Assembly: GCA_964552205.1 (NCBI GenBank) | Contig: CAZKFT010000014.1 | Location: 1 to 44,352, forward strand | Direction of reading: 5' to 3' | From: JAIVGZ01 sp964552205 | GTDB lineage: Bacteria; Pseudomonadota; Gammaproteobacteria; Natronospirales; JAIVGZ01 | DNA length: 44,352 nucleotides | Part shown: piece after piece, positions 9,001-15,395 of the stretch | Numbering within the stretch: position 1 is the stretch's first letter | How the letters are laid out: each line of letters begins with the position of its first letter | Translations under genes and position numbers: made by a program | Notes under the pieces: generated by a model | Databases searched by the model: none | Seen by the model: only the letters and a program-made list of their open reading frames with translations | Told to the model about the DNA's origin: nothing

Positions 9001-9425
9001 GGGTTCCGCCGGAAGCGGTGACAATGGAAATCACCGAGGGCATCCTGATGACCGAGGACTCCCATACACGTGCCCAGCTGGAGTTGTTCCAGCGTGCGGG
9101 CTTTGCAATTGCCATCGATGATTTCGGCACAGGTTATTCGTCGCTGTCCTACCTGAAGAAGTTTGATGTCGATTACCTGAAAATCGACCGCGCATTTGTC
9201 ATGCACCTCGCGCCGGGGTCGAGTGATGCCGCACTGTGCCAGGCCATCATCGTGATGGCGCATACATTGGGGCTGAAGGTGATTGCCGAAGGTGTGGAGA
9301 CCCAGGAGCAGCACGCGCTCCTGAAAGAGATGGGGTGTGACTTCGGCCAAGGTTACCTGTACTCGAGGCCAGTCCCGGCTGAGACGATCGACGGGATACT
9401 CGAAAAACAGTTTGGCGCTCCCTAG
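6024..9425 (+). CDS. CHASE-PAS-GAF-PAS-GGDEF-EAL cyclic-di-GMP signalling protein
   Basis: This very large sensor enzyme (about 1133 residues) starts with a membrane helix near residue 10, then a periplasmic CHASE domain (about 40-230, with the family run VIRYVYPLAGNEQALGLDY), a second helix near 260, a PAS-like region (about 290-400), a GAF domain (about 415-575), a PAS/PAC domain (about 580-695), GGDEF and EAL. The cyclase motif GGDEF is intact at 782, preceded by a complete inhibitory site RSSD exactly five residues earlier. The phosphodiesterase signature EAL is intact at 910. Both activities are therefore possible. Start choice: GTG at 6024, 14 nt after GGAGGGG (6003-6009); a TTG at 5994 would add ten residues and overlap the cyclotransferase gene. 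The last 13 nt are antisense to the 3' end of tRNA-Glu. Confidence 0.9.
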   Translation: MYRNLKSELQPILLVMLLAGLVVGAVFADRLFVQQELNALEERATEDLRRIASDAASVLRDFVQLTRGVAAAMAADPNMSQANFQRLAQQLFREYPDARNIAAAPDLVIRYVYPLAGNEQALGLDYRTVPHQMMAVRRARDTGEAVVDGPIDLVQGGRGFVARVPVFIRTGDDEDAFWGLAAGVLDEEQLYRHAGLANPGHWLEVGIERVLTGDDLGEFFYGAETLRRTKTVSVTVPSSLFAWQFYARPVGGWQVAPARQWSFRLALLITILLIALPAFGMLRTQRHLSRALADLDVTLKAIPETMFEVDAEGHVLDLWADPEDLIVERTEKLKPGTPIAAILPAHAADQLMKAVRHAAAGHTVSGRQLTVSKAEGTRHFELSISSQPWPKDGAFVVLLRNTTELRDTEMRERMRHAVLEKVGQGAPLVDVLEFVAGQVTRQSPGLYCAIFAIEQRSGTLRFEAAPELSHDLVSGMLQVLLQGGGPVSDALTMKSRRVVENVSTSAECQPIWAASAEVGLAGALVEPVLGSQGEQLGGVVFFRAKSGSDWGAEEAVIAAAINLVSLAIERARVNDDLRLADLVYRSSSEAMLVTDADNRIIAVNPAFTTVTGYSPDEAIGQSPSMLQSGRHGEEFYREMWHALNTTGAWVGEIWNRRKNGEEFPEWLTINTIYNADGKVQSRIALFADISEKKKADELIWSQANYDTLTKLPNRRLFIDRLEQGLRKAGRDKSLLALLMVDLDRFKEVNDNFGHHFGDQLLIEAAHRIQSCVRSSDSVSRLGGDEFTVMMTDLRGSADVDRVTQKILQMLAEPFHIEDHPVYISGSIGITLFPDDADTPVDMLKNADQAMYESKRLGRNRYCWFSRAMQEAAQTRMQTAADLRVAIERQEFSVAYQPVVNMNTGEVLKVEALVRWTHPVRGSVSPAAFIPIAEETGLIDEIGFWVFSQAVRQARMWRERFGIDLQVSVNNSPVQFQEKYRLHTRWVEEVRSNGVPPEAVTMEITEGILMTEDSHTRAQLELFQRAGFAIAIDDFGTGYSSLSYLKKFDVDYLKIDRAFVMHLAPGSSDAALCQAIIVMAHTLGLKVIAEGVETQEQHALLKEMGCDFGQGYLYSRPVPAETIDGILEKQFGAP

Positions 9426-9488
9426 GGGACTCGAACCCCTGTTCCCGCCTTGAGAGGGCGGTGTCCTAGGCCACTAGACGAAGGGAGC
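9413..9488 (-). tRNA. tRNA-Glu (anticodon CUC)
   Basis: Read on the minus strand, the acceptor stem GCTCCCT (9482-9488) pairs perfectly with AGGGAGC (9417-9423). The discriminator is G at 9416 and CCA is encoded at 9413-9415. The anticodon arm is CCGCC / CTCTCAA / GGCGG, giving anticodon CTC, and the T arm holds GTTCGAGTC. The body resembles the gammaproteobacterial tRNA-Glu, whose usual anticodon is UUC, so this is the less common GAG-specific isoacceptor. Its CCA end lies inside the last codons of the convergent GGDEF-EAL gene. Confidence 0.96.
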
Positions 9489-9501
9489 GACGAAGGCGTG
9501 G

Positions 9502-9507
9502 TATTAT
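9502..9507 (+). promoter_or_regulatory. -10 element of pcnB, overlapping the tRNA-Glu -10
   Basis: TATTAT lies 9 nt before the GTG of pcnB. Transcription beginning about 7 nt downstream would leave only a few untranslated bases, and no Shine-Dalgarno is present. The element overlaps the minus-strand TATAAT of tRNA-Glu by 5 bp, forming a symmetric TATTATA. No convincing plus-strand -35 was found. Confidence 0.45.
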
Positions 9508-9530
9508 ACGCGCGCCGTGTCGACCGACAA
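9503..9530 (-). promoter_or_regulatory. promoter of tRNA-Glu
   Basis: On the minus strand a -35 TTGTCG (9525-9530) and a perfect -10 TATAAT (9503-9508) are separated by 16 bp, placing transcription start about 7-8 nt before the mature tRNA 5' end. The same A/T block read on the plus strand is TATTAT (9502-9507), just before the pcnB start. Confidence 0.7.
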
Positions 9531-10839
9531 CCTCCCCACCATCATTCCGCGTGCAGACCACAACATCTCACGCACTGGTATATCCGAAGGCGCCCTCAAA
9601 GTCCTTTACCGCTTGAACAAGGCAGGGTTCCGGGCGTGCCTGGTTGGGGGCGGCGTGCGTGACCTCCTGCTTGGTCGTGAGCCCAAGGACTTCGATGTCG
9701 CCACCGATGCCAGCCCGGATGATGTCCGTGCCCTGTTCAGGAACTCTCGCCTGATTGGCCGACGCTTCCGTCTGGCCCATGTGCGCTTCGGTCCTGAGAT
9801 CATCGAAGTGGCCACCTTCCGCGGACCGGCCGGGGAAGAAAACCAGGACGAAGGCGAGGGTCGAATCCTGCGGGACAACACTTGGGGCACCATTGAGGAA
9901 GATGCGGTTCGTCGCGACTTCACGGTCAATGCCCTGTTCTACGACATCAACGACTTCAGTGTGCTCGACTTTGTCGGGGGCATGGCCGACCTTAAAGCAG
10001 GGGATTTGCGGCTCATCGGTGAGCCCGAACGCCGTTACCGCGAGGACCCGGTGCGCATGCTGCGCGCCGCGCGTTTTGCCGCCAAACTCGGATTCCGGAT
10101 TCATCCCCAAACCGAGGCGCCCATCGCCGAACTCAAGGGACTTCTGGACGATATCCCTCCTGCGCGCTTGTTCGAGGAGGTACTCAAGCTCTTCCAGTCC
10201 GGGCACGCGGTCCAAAGTTACGAGCACCTTCGGCGATTGGGTCTGTTCGGTATCTTGTTCCCGGCCACCGAGGACAGCCTCGCCGAACAGGAGCATGATT
10301 TCCCGCGCTTGATGTTGCTGCGCGCGCTCGAGAACACGGATGACCGCGTGAGTGAGGGCAAGCCAATCACACCGGCCTTTCTGTTCGCGGCTTTGTTGTG
10401 GGAGCCGGTACGCATACGGGCCCAGGCCAAAGAAGCCAAAGGTAGCCCGCAATTGGTGGCGTTGCAGGACGCCACCGACGAGGTCCTGTACGAACAACTC
10501 AAACGCGTCTCCATTCCCAAGCGGTTCAGCCAGCCGATGCGGGAGATTTTCCAATTGCAGGCGCGTCTGACGATGCGTCGCGGCAAGCGCCCACTGCGCC
10601 TGCTTGCGCATCCGCGATTCCGGGCCGCTTACGATTTCATGTTGCTGCGTGCCGAAGTCGGCGAAGTGGAGCAGGAGCTTGCCGATTGGTGGACCAAGAT
10701 TCAGGAAACCGATGGACCAGGTCAGGAGGCACTCATTCAGGGCGCCCCAGCTGACCCCGGCCCGGGCAAACCCAAGCGCCGGCGTCGTCGCCGCAAACGC
10801 ACTGGCAGCGTTGATGCCGACAGCGGAGCACCGGTGTGA
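9517..10839 (+). CDS. pcnB: poly(A) polymerase I
   Basis: The 440-residue product belongs to the class II nucleotidyltransferases and adds 3' poly(A) tails to RNA, promoting decay. The head domain shows LVGGGVRDLLLGREPKDFDV (about 42-61), with the catalytic DxD carboxylates; a later RRDFTVNALFYD supplies the third acidic residue region. The RNA- and nucleotide-binding motif YREDPVRMLRAARFAAKLGF follows. The C-terminal arm is strongly basic (KPKRRRRRRKR), as in PcnB rather than CCA-adding enzyme. The only reasonable start is GTG at 9517, without a Shine-Dalgarno. It heads the pcnB-folK-dNK-panBCD-pgi run; its stop overlaps the folK GTG by 4 nt. Confidence 0.93.
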   Translation: MSTDNLPTIIPRADHNISRTGISEGALKVLYRLNKAGFRACLVGGGVRDLLLGREPKDFDVATDASPDDVRALFRNSRLIGRRFRLAHVRFGPEIIEVATFRGPAGEENQDEGEGRILRDNTWGTIEEDAVRRDFTVNALFYDINDFSVLDFVGGMADLKAGDLRLIGEPERRYREDPVRMLRAARFAAKLGFRIHPQTEAPIAELKGLLDDIPPARLFEEVLKLFQSGHAVQSYEHLRRLGLFGILFPATEDSLAEQEHDFPRLMLLRALENTDDRVSEGKPITPAFLFAALLWEPVRIRAQAKEAKGSPQLVALQDATDEVLYEQLKRVSIPKRFSQPMREIFQLQARLTMRRGKRPLRLLAHPRFRAAYDFMLLRAEVGEVEQELADWWTKIQETDGPGQEALIQGAPADPGPGKPKRRRRRRKRTGSVDADSGAPV

Positions 10840-11333
10840 GCGGCCCGCCGCGCGTCGCGTTCATCGCGCTCGGCAGCAACCTCAATGACCCCAAGTCGCA
10901 GGTACAGTTGGCGCAGCGTGCGCTCGACACATTGCCAGGAACGAGGGCATTGGCACATTCCCGACTTGTCCGCAGCCCAGCGATGGGTCCGGCCGGACAA
11001 CCCGAATTCGTGAATGGTGTGAGCATGGTGGAAACCACGCTGGAGGCGAGAGCTCTGCTTGAGGCACTCTTGTCCGTGGAACGCTCCCACGGCCGTGACC
11101 GATCGGGTGACCGCTGGGGTCCCCGTACGCTGGACTTGGATTTGCTCCTGTACGGCAATGCCCGCATCGATGAACCCGGGCTTAACGTGCCGCATCCAGG
11201 GCTGACCCAGCGCAGCTTCGTCCTGTATCCTCTCGCTGAGCTGGCCCCGGACATCGACATTCCGGGTGCGGGCAACATCCGCGACCTGCTCGCGCATGTA
11301 CCTGCCGATGATTTGACCGTGATCGAGGACTGA
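10836..11333 (+). CDS. folK: 6-hydroxymethyl-7,8-dihydropterin pyrophosphokinase (HPPK)
   Basis: At 165 residues this has normal HPPK length. It transfers pyrophosphate from ATP to 6-hydroxymethyl-dihydropterin in folate synthesis. Visible signatures are the N-terminal FIALGSNLNDP, the substrate-loop region GPAGQPEFVNGV, and the signature DRWGPRTLDLDLLLYG with the metal-binding DxD, followed by VPHPGLTQRSFVLYPL. The start is GTG, overlapping the pcnB stop (GTGA), and the stop overlaps the next ATG by one base (TGATG). Coupling with pcnB is a common gammaproteobacterial arrangement. Confidence 0.95.
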   Translation: MSGPPRVAFIALGSNLNDPKSQVQLAQRALDTLPGTRALAHSRLVRSPAMGPAGQPEFVNGVSMVETTLEARALLEALLSVERSHGRDRSGDRWGPRTLDLDLLLYGNARIDEPGLNVPHPGLTQRSFVLYPLAELAPDIDIPGAGNIRDLLAHVPADDLTVIED

Positions 11334-11971
11334 TGTCAGGGGAAAAGCCGGGCTTTGTCGTAGTGGAGGGGCCGATTGGCGTGGGCAAGACCACACTCGC
11401 CGAACGTCTTGCCGTTCGCTTTGGTACGGAACTCCTGCTCGAGGGCCCGGAGGAGAACCCGTTCCTGGAACGGTTCTACCGTGATCCCAAGGCCGCTGCG
11501 CTGCCAACCCAGTTGTATTTCCTGTTCCAGCGTTCCCGCCAGATGCAGGCATTGCGCCAGCAGGACATTTTCCAGCCTGTCAGGGTGTCTGATTTCCTGC
11601 TGGACAAGGACCGCCTGTTCGCACAACTCACTCTCGACGAAGAAGAGTTCAAGCTCTACGAGATGGTGTATGAAAAGCTGTCGCTGGATGCACCGGACCC
11701 CGACCTTGTGGTCTACCTCCAGGCCCCAGTGGACCGCCTCATGGAACGCATCGCACGGCGCGGCATTGTGTACGAGCAGGGCATTGACGTGAAGTACCTG
11801 CAACGCTTGTCTGACAGCTACCTGAAATTCTTCTACGACTGGTCGCGGTCGCCCCTGCTCATCGTGAATACGGCTGAAATCAACCCTATCGACGACGATG
11901 CGGACTTCGAGCTCTTGTTCCAACAGATCTGCCGGACCAAGTCTGGCAAGCATTACTTCAACCCGCGTTAA
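11333..11971 (+). CDS. deoxynucleoside kinase
   Basis: The 212-residue protein is of the deoxynucleoside kinase family (dGK/dCK/dAK-like). The P-loop is VEGPIGVGKTTLAERLA (about 10-26). The substrate region includes LYFLFQRSRQMQAL and VRVSDFLLDKDRLFAQLTL, with the family's Asp-Arg pair, and the LID region has the arginine-rich ERIARRGI. It phosphorylates a salvaged deoxynucleoside in the cytoplasm; which one cannot be told from sequence. It sits between folK and panB, overlapping the folK stop by one base and ending 15 bp before panB. This placement is known in Xanthomonadales-like genomes and suggests operon carriage rather than a pathway link. Confidence 0.88.
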   Translation: MSGEKPGFVVVEGPIGVGKTTLAERLAVRFGTELLLEGPEENPFLERFYRDPKAAALPTQLYFLFQRSRQMQALRQQDIFQPVRVSDFLLDKDRLFAQLTLDEEEFKLYEMVYEKLSLDAPDPDLVVYLQAPVDRLMERIARRGIVYEQGIDVKYLQRLSDSYLKFFYDWSRSPLLIVNTAEINPIDDDADFELLFQQICRTKSGKHYFNPR

Positions 11972-11973
11972 GG

Positions 11974-11979
11974 TATCCT
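11974..11979 (+). promoter_or_regulatory. possible -10 element of panB
   Basis: TATCCT ends 7 nt before the panB ATG, with the pyrimidine-rich CTTCTCC between and no Shine-Dalgarno. It would make a leaderless panB mRNA. No good -35 is visible, so this is a weak call resting on the recurrence of the same spacing elsewhere in the window. Confidence 0.3.
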
Positions 11980-11986
11980 CTTCTCC

Positions 11987-12820
11987 ATGTATACCAAGCC
12001 CGAAAAGTCCCCCAGCCAGGTGGCGCAGGTCACGCTGACCACCTTGGGGAAGATGAAGGCCGCGGGCGAACGCATTGCCTGCTTGACCGCCTATGACGCG
12101 AGTTTCGCGGCGTTGCTGGACGCAGCGGGTGTGGACCTGGTGCTGGTGGGTGATTCACTCGGCATGGTCATCCAGGGTCGCGACACCACGGTACCGGTCA
12201 CGCTGGATGACATGATTTATCACTCGCAGGCGGTGGCACGGGGTGTGGGTCGCGCATTCCTGTGTGTGGACATGCCTTTCATGAGTTACGCCACGCCTGA
12301 GCAGGCGCTCGCGAGTGCAACCCGCCTGATGCAGGAGGGTGGCGCCAAGATGGTGAAGCTGGAGGGTGGCGTGCAACAGGCCGCCGTCGTCCAGTACCTG
12401 ACGGAGCGCGGCATTCCAGTGTGTGCGCATATCGGTCTGCAACCCCAGCTGGTCCACAAGCTCGGGGGTTATCGCGTGCAGGGCAAGGAGCAGGATTCCG
12501 CCGCGCAGATGCTGGACGATGCGATTGCACTTGAGCAGGCTGGCGCGGACCTCATCCTCATGGAATGCGTACCCAGTGCGCTTGCAGAGCGCATCACAGC
12601 GGCTGTGCATGTCCCGACCATCGGCATTGGCGCGGGGCCGGCGGTAGACGGACAGATTCTCGTCACCTACGACATGCTGGACATCACGCCGGGTCGCAAA
12701 CCGAAATTCTCCCGCAATTTCATGGCGGGGCAGACCAGCCTCGCCGATGCCGTGCGCGCCTATGTCACAGCGGTGCGCGACGGTAGTTTCCCCGCCCCCG
12801 AACACGGCTTCGAGAGCTGA
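11987..12820 (+). CDS. panB: 3-methyl-2-oxobutanoate hydroxymethyltransferase
   Basis: The 277-residue enzyme transfers a hydroxymethyl group from methylene-tetrahydrofolate to 2-oxoisovalerate, the first step to pantoate. Family motifs run in order: CLTAYDASFAALLDAAGVDLVLVGDSLGM (positions about 32-60; Mg-binding Asp within VGDS), HSQAVARG, VDMPFMSY, GGAKMVKLEGG, CAHIGLQPQ, QAGADLILMECVP, and IGIGAGPAVDGQILVTYDMLDI. All look intact. It precedes panC by 5 bp and completes a panBCD set. The folate-dependent reaction gives a loose metabolic link to folK upstream. Confidence 0.96.
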   Translation: MYTKPEKSPSQVAQVTLTTLGKMKAAGERIACLTAYDASFAALLDAAGVDLVLVGDSLGMVIQGRDTTVPVTLDDMIYHSQAVARGVGRAFLCVDMPFMSYATPEQALASATRLMQEGGAKMVKLEGGVQQAAVVQYLTERGIPVCAHIGLQPQLVHKLGGYRVQGKEQDSAAQMLDDAIALEQAGADLILMECVPSALAERITAAVHVPTIGIGAGPAVDGQILVTYDMLDITPGRKPKFSRNFMAGQTSLADAVRAYVTAVRDGSFPAPEHGFES

Positions 12821-12825
12821 ACCCC

Positions 12826-13659
12826 ATGCGAGTCGTCCGCACCCGCGGCGAACTCGAGGCGGCACTCGCCGGTTGCGACCGTCCGCTCGGCTTCGTGCCG
12901 ACGATGGGCAACCTTCATCGAGGTCATCTCAAGTTGGTGGAATCGGCGAAGGCCAATGCGCAATCTGTCGTTGCCAGCATCTTCGTGAACCCGTTGCAGT
13001 TCGGTCCCAGTGAAGACTTCGCCTCTTACCCTCGCAGCTTCGATGCGGATTGCGAGGCACTGGAGAACGCAGGTGTGGATGTTCTGTTCGCACCGACGGT
13101 GGAGGAGATGTATCCGGATGGCCCGGAGGCCGTGCCCGGTATCAGCGTACCCTTCGAACTCGCTGGCGATCTCGACGGGCGTTCACGACCGGGTCATTTT
13201 GATGGTGTTGCGACCGTCGTGCACCAATTGCTCGCGATGGTGCAGCCGGATGTTGCCGTGTTCGGTGAGAAAGATTTCCAGCAACTCTTGGTCATCCGCT
13301 GGCTGGTGCGCGAATTCCAGTTGCCGGTCACCGTCCTCGGTGAGCCGACCGTGCGTGAACCCGATGGATTGGCGATGAGCTCGCGCAACCAGTACCTCAA
13401 TGCAGAGGAGCGTCAGCAGGCCGCGACGATTTACCAAGTCTTGAGGGAATGCGTCGCGGCGATTCGGGCAGGCAACACGGATTTTGTGGGCCTTGCAGAG
13501 GCCGGATCAGAACGCCTGGAGAGCGCGGGCTTCATCCCGGACTATGTTGCCATCCGCAATGCCGACGACCTGTCAGCCCCGGAGTCCGGGCAGCCATTGG
13601 TCGTTCTGGTCGCAGCGCGGCTTGGGAAAGCGCGTTTGATTGATAACCTGCGGGCATGA
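12826..13659 (+). CDS. panC: pantothenate synthetase (pantoate-beta-alanine ligase)
   Basis: The 277-residue ligase joins pantoate and beta-alanine using ATP via a pantoyl-adenylate. Visible motifs are FVPTMGNLHRGHLKLV (the HxGH nucleotide-binding signature), IFVNPLQFGPSEDF, SRPGHFDGVATVV, FGEKDFQQLLVIRW and the KMSKS-like SSRNQYL. Length is normal for the family (about 280). The ATG follows panB by 5 bp. The last 20 bp contain the -35 element of a probable panD promoter. Confidence 0.96.
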   Translation: MRVVRTRGELEAALAGCDRPLGFVPTMGNLHRGHLKLVESAKANAQSVVASIFVNPLQFGPSEDFASYPRSFDADCEALENAGVDVLFAPTVEEMYPDGPEAVPGISVPFELAGDLDGRSRPGHFDGVATVVHQLLAMVQPDVAVFGEKDFQQLLVIRWLVREFQLPVTVLGEPTVREPDGLAMSSRNQYLNAEERQQAATIYQVLRECVAAIRAGNTDFVGLAEAGSERLESAGFIPDYVAIRNADDLSAPESGQPLVVLVAARLGKARLIDNLRA

Positions 13660-13669
13660 CCGGTAAAAT
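13640..13669 (+). promoter_or_regulatory. promoter of panD (probably leaderless)
   Basis: TTGATA (13640-13645, five of six consensus bases) and TAAAAT (13664-13669) are 18 bp apart. The panD ATG is only 8 nt after the -10, so the mRNA would begin within a couple of bases of the start codon. The short interval GCTGGCCT holds no Shine-Dalgarno. The -35 lies within the end of panC. Confidence 0.6.
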
Positions 13670-13677
13670 GCTGGCCT

Positions 13678-14058
13678 ATGAACCTGACCCTGCTCAAATG
13701 CAAGCTGCACCGGGCCTGCGTGACGCACTCCGAGCTCCACTACGAGGGCTCCTGCGCCATTGACGGACGCCTGTTGGAAGCGGCCGGCATCCTTGAATAC
13801 GAGCAAATCCAGATTTACAACATTAACAATGGTGAGCGCTTCACGACCTATGCCATCCGTGCAGAAGACGGGTCGGGCATCATTTCCATCAACGGCGCAG
13901 CCGCGCACAAGGCCAGCCCCGGCGACCTCATCATCATTGCCGCGTACGCCAGCATGAGTTCGGCCGAGGCCGTGAACTTCAAACCCAAGCTCGTCTATCT
14001 GGACGAGCACAACAACATCACCCATACCCGCCACACCATCCCCGTCCAGGTCGCGTGA
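13678..14058 (+). CDS. panD: aspartate 1-decarboxylase
   Basis: The 126-residue proenzyme makes beta-alanine from aspartate for PanC. The self-cleavage site is the Gly24-Ser25 bond in HYEGSCAID; Ser25 becomes the pyruvoyl group. Lys9 and the segment INGAAAHKASPGDLIIIAAYA are as in characterised PanD proteins. Length is normal. It follows panC by 18 bp with its own predicted promoter, and its stop overlaps the pgi GTG (GTGA), coupling it to the glycolytic gene. Confidence 0.96.
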   Translation: MNLTLLKCKLHRACVTHSELHYEGSCAIDGRLLEAAGILEYEQIQIYNINNGERFTTYAIRAEDGSGIISINGAAAHKASPGDLIIIAAYASMSSAEAVNFKPKLVYLDEHNNITHTRHTIPVQVA

Positions 14059-15395
14059 CGTATACCCGCGAACTCGACGGGCTGCAGTTCGATTTTTCCC
14101 GTCAGACCCTCAGTGAAGATGACCTTTCCGGCTTGATGGCCCGCTTGGAAGCCTGCGACTTTGCGGGTTGGCGGAGTCGCTTGTTTGCGGGCGATGCGGT
14201 GAACACGACCGAGAGCCGGGCGGCTCTGCACATGGCGCTGCGTGCTCGGGCTGGTGAGTATGCAGTCAGCGATGAAGTCATCGCGGAGCGCGAACGCTGT
14301 TTTGACTTCGATGCCTCGCGGTTCCGGGATGTGGTCAACATAGGCATTGGTGGTTCGCATTTGGGACCCGCCTTGGTGGTGGATGCGCTCAGGCCCACCG
14401 GTGCACAGCGATTCCATTTCGTCGCCAATGTGGACGGTGCGGCGCTGTCTCGCGTGTTGGCCAGATGCACGCCATCCTCCACCCTGTTCATCGTGGCCTC
14501 CAAGACCTTCACCACGCAGGAGACCCTGCTGAACGCGCAGAGCGCGCGTGCGTGGTTGGTGGATGCACTTGGCGAGGCGGCGGTTGCGGATCATTTCGTG
14601 GCGGTCACAGCAGCGAAGGACAAGGCTGTCGCCTTCGGCATCCGCGAGGAGCGGGTGTTCGGGTGCTGGGACTGGGTTGGAGGTCGCTATTCCCTGTGGT
14701 CGGCGATGGGTCTGAGCGCAATGATTGCCTTGGGGCGAGACCGCTTCAGTGAGTTGCTCGAGGGCGCGCGGTCTGTCGACATCCATTTCCGTGAGGCGCC
14801 GCTCTCGGAGAATCTGCCGGTGTTGATGGCGATGGTGGCGGCTTGGAACCGTGAGCAGGGTGCCGGCAGTCATGCCGTGTTGCCATACGCAGAGGTCCTA
14901 CAATTGTTGCCTTCGTATTTGCAGCAGCTGGTGATGGAGAGCTTGGGCAAGCGGGTGGACCGTGAAGGCAAACCGGTGAACGGCGTCACCTCGCCGGTGG
15001 TGTGGGGTATGACCGGCACCAACGGGCAGCATGCTTTCCACCAGATGTTGCACCAGGGTACGGACAAGGTTTCGGTGGATTTCATCGGCTTCCGCGAGGC
15101 CGTTGAGGGCCCTGTGCATCATCACGAAGTCCTGCTCGCGAACCTGTTTGCGCAGTCGGAAGCTTTGTGGGCAGGGCGTAGCACCGGCGAGGCGCACCGT
15201 GACTGCCCGGGTGGAAGACCGTCGAACATCTTGCTGTTCGACCGGCTTACGCCCTACAACCTAGGCCGTTTGCTCGCGCTCTACGAACACCAGGTGTTCG
15301 TGCTGTCGGTACTCTGGAATATCAACCCCTTCGACCAGTTCGGGGTGGAGCTGGGCAAGGAGATTGCCTCACGCATGCTGCGCGAGCGCCCATGA
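14055..15395 (+). CDS. pgi: glucose-6-phosphate isomerase, compact form
   Basis: The 446-residue enzyme interconverts glucose-6-phosphate and fructose-6-phosphate. The active-site segments are present: NIGIGGSHLGPALV, VASKTFTTQET, WDWVGGRYSLWSAMGLS (signature 1), GMTGTNGQHAFHQMLHQG with the ring-opening His, and FDQFGVELGKEIASRML (signature 2, with the catalytic Lys). It is about 100 residues shorter than the E. coli type: roughly 45 N-terminal residues, part of the segment before NIGIGG, and an insertion near the C-terminus are absent. The GTG start is fixed by the overlap with the panD stop, so the short N-terminus is real unless translation begins inside panD. It ends 27 nt into the convergent queG gene. 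Confidence 0.94.
   Translation: MTYTRELDGLQFDFSRQTLSEDDLSGLMARLEACDFAGWRSRLFAGDAVNTTESRAALHMALRARAGEYAVSDEVIAERERCFDFDASRFRDVVNIGIGGSHLGPALVVDALRPTGAQRFHFVANVDGAALSRVLARCTPSSTLFIVASKTFTTQETLLNAQSARAWLVDALGEAAVADHFVAVTAAKDKAVAFGIREERVFGCWDWVGGRYSLWSAMGLSAMIALGRDRFSELLEGARSVDIHFREAPLSENLPVLMAMVAAWNREQGAGSHAVLPYAEVLQLLPSYLQQLVMESLGKRVDREGKPVNGVTSPVVWGMTGTNGQHAFHQMLHQGTDKVSVDFIGFREAVEGPVHHHEVLLANLFAQSEALWAGRSTGEAHRDCPGGRPSNILLFDRLTPYNLGRLLALYEHQVFVLSVLWNINPFDQFGVELGKEIASRMLRERP

Noticed and set aside
9413..9530. tRNA-Glu as an integration site for a mobile element
   Set aside because: No duplicated tRNA 3' end, integrase or foreign-looking sequence is present on either side.
9568..10611. 347-codon open frame antisense to pcnB
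   Set aside because: It lies wholly within an intact pcnB, has no recognisable motif or Shine-Dalgarno, and long antisense frames are expected from the codon bias.
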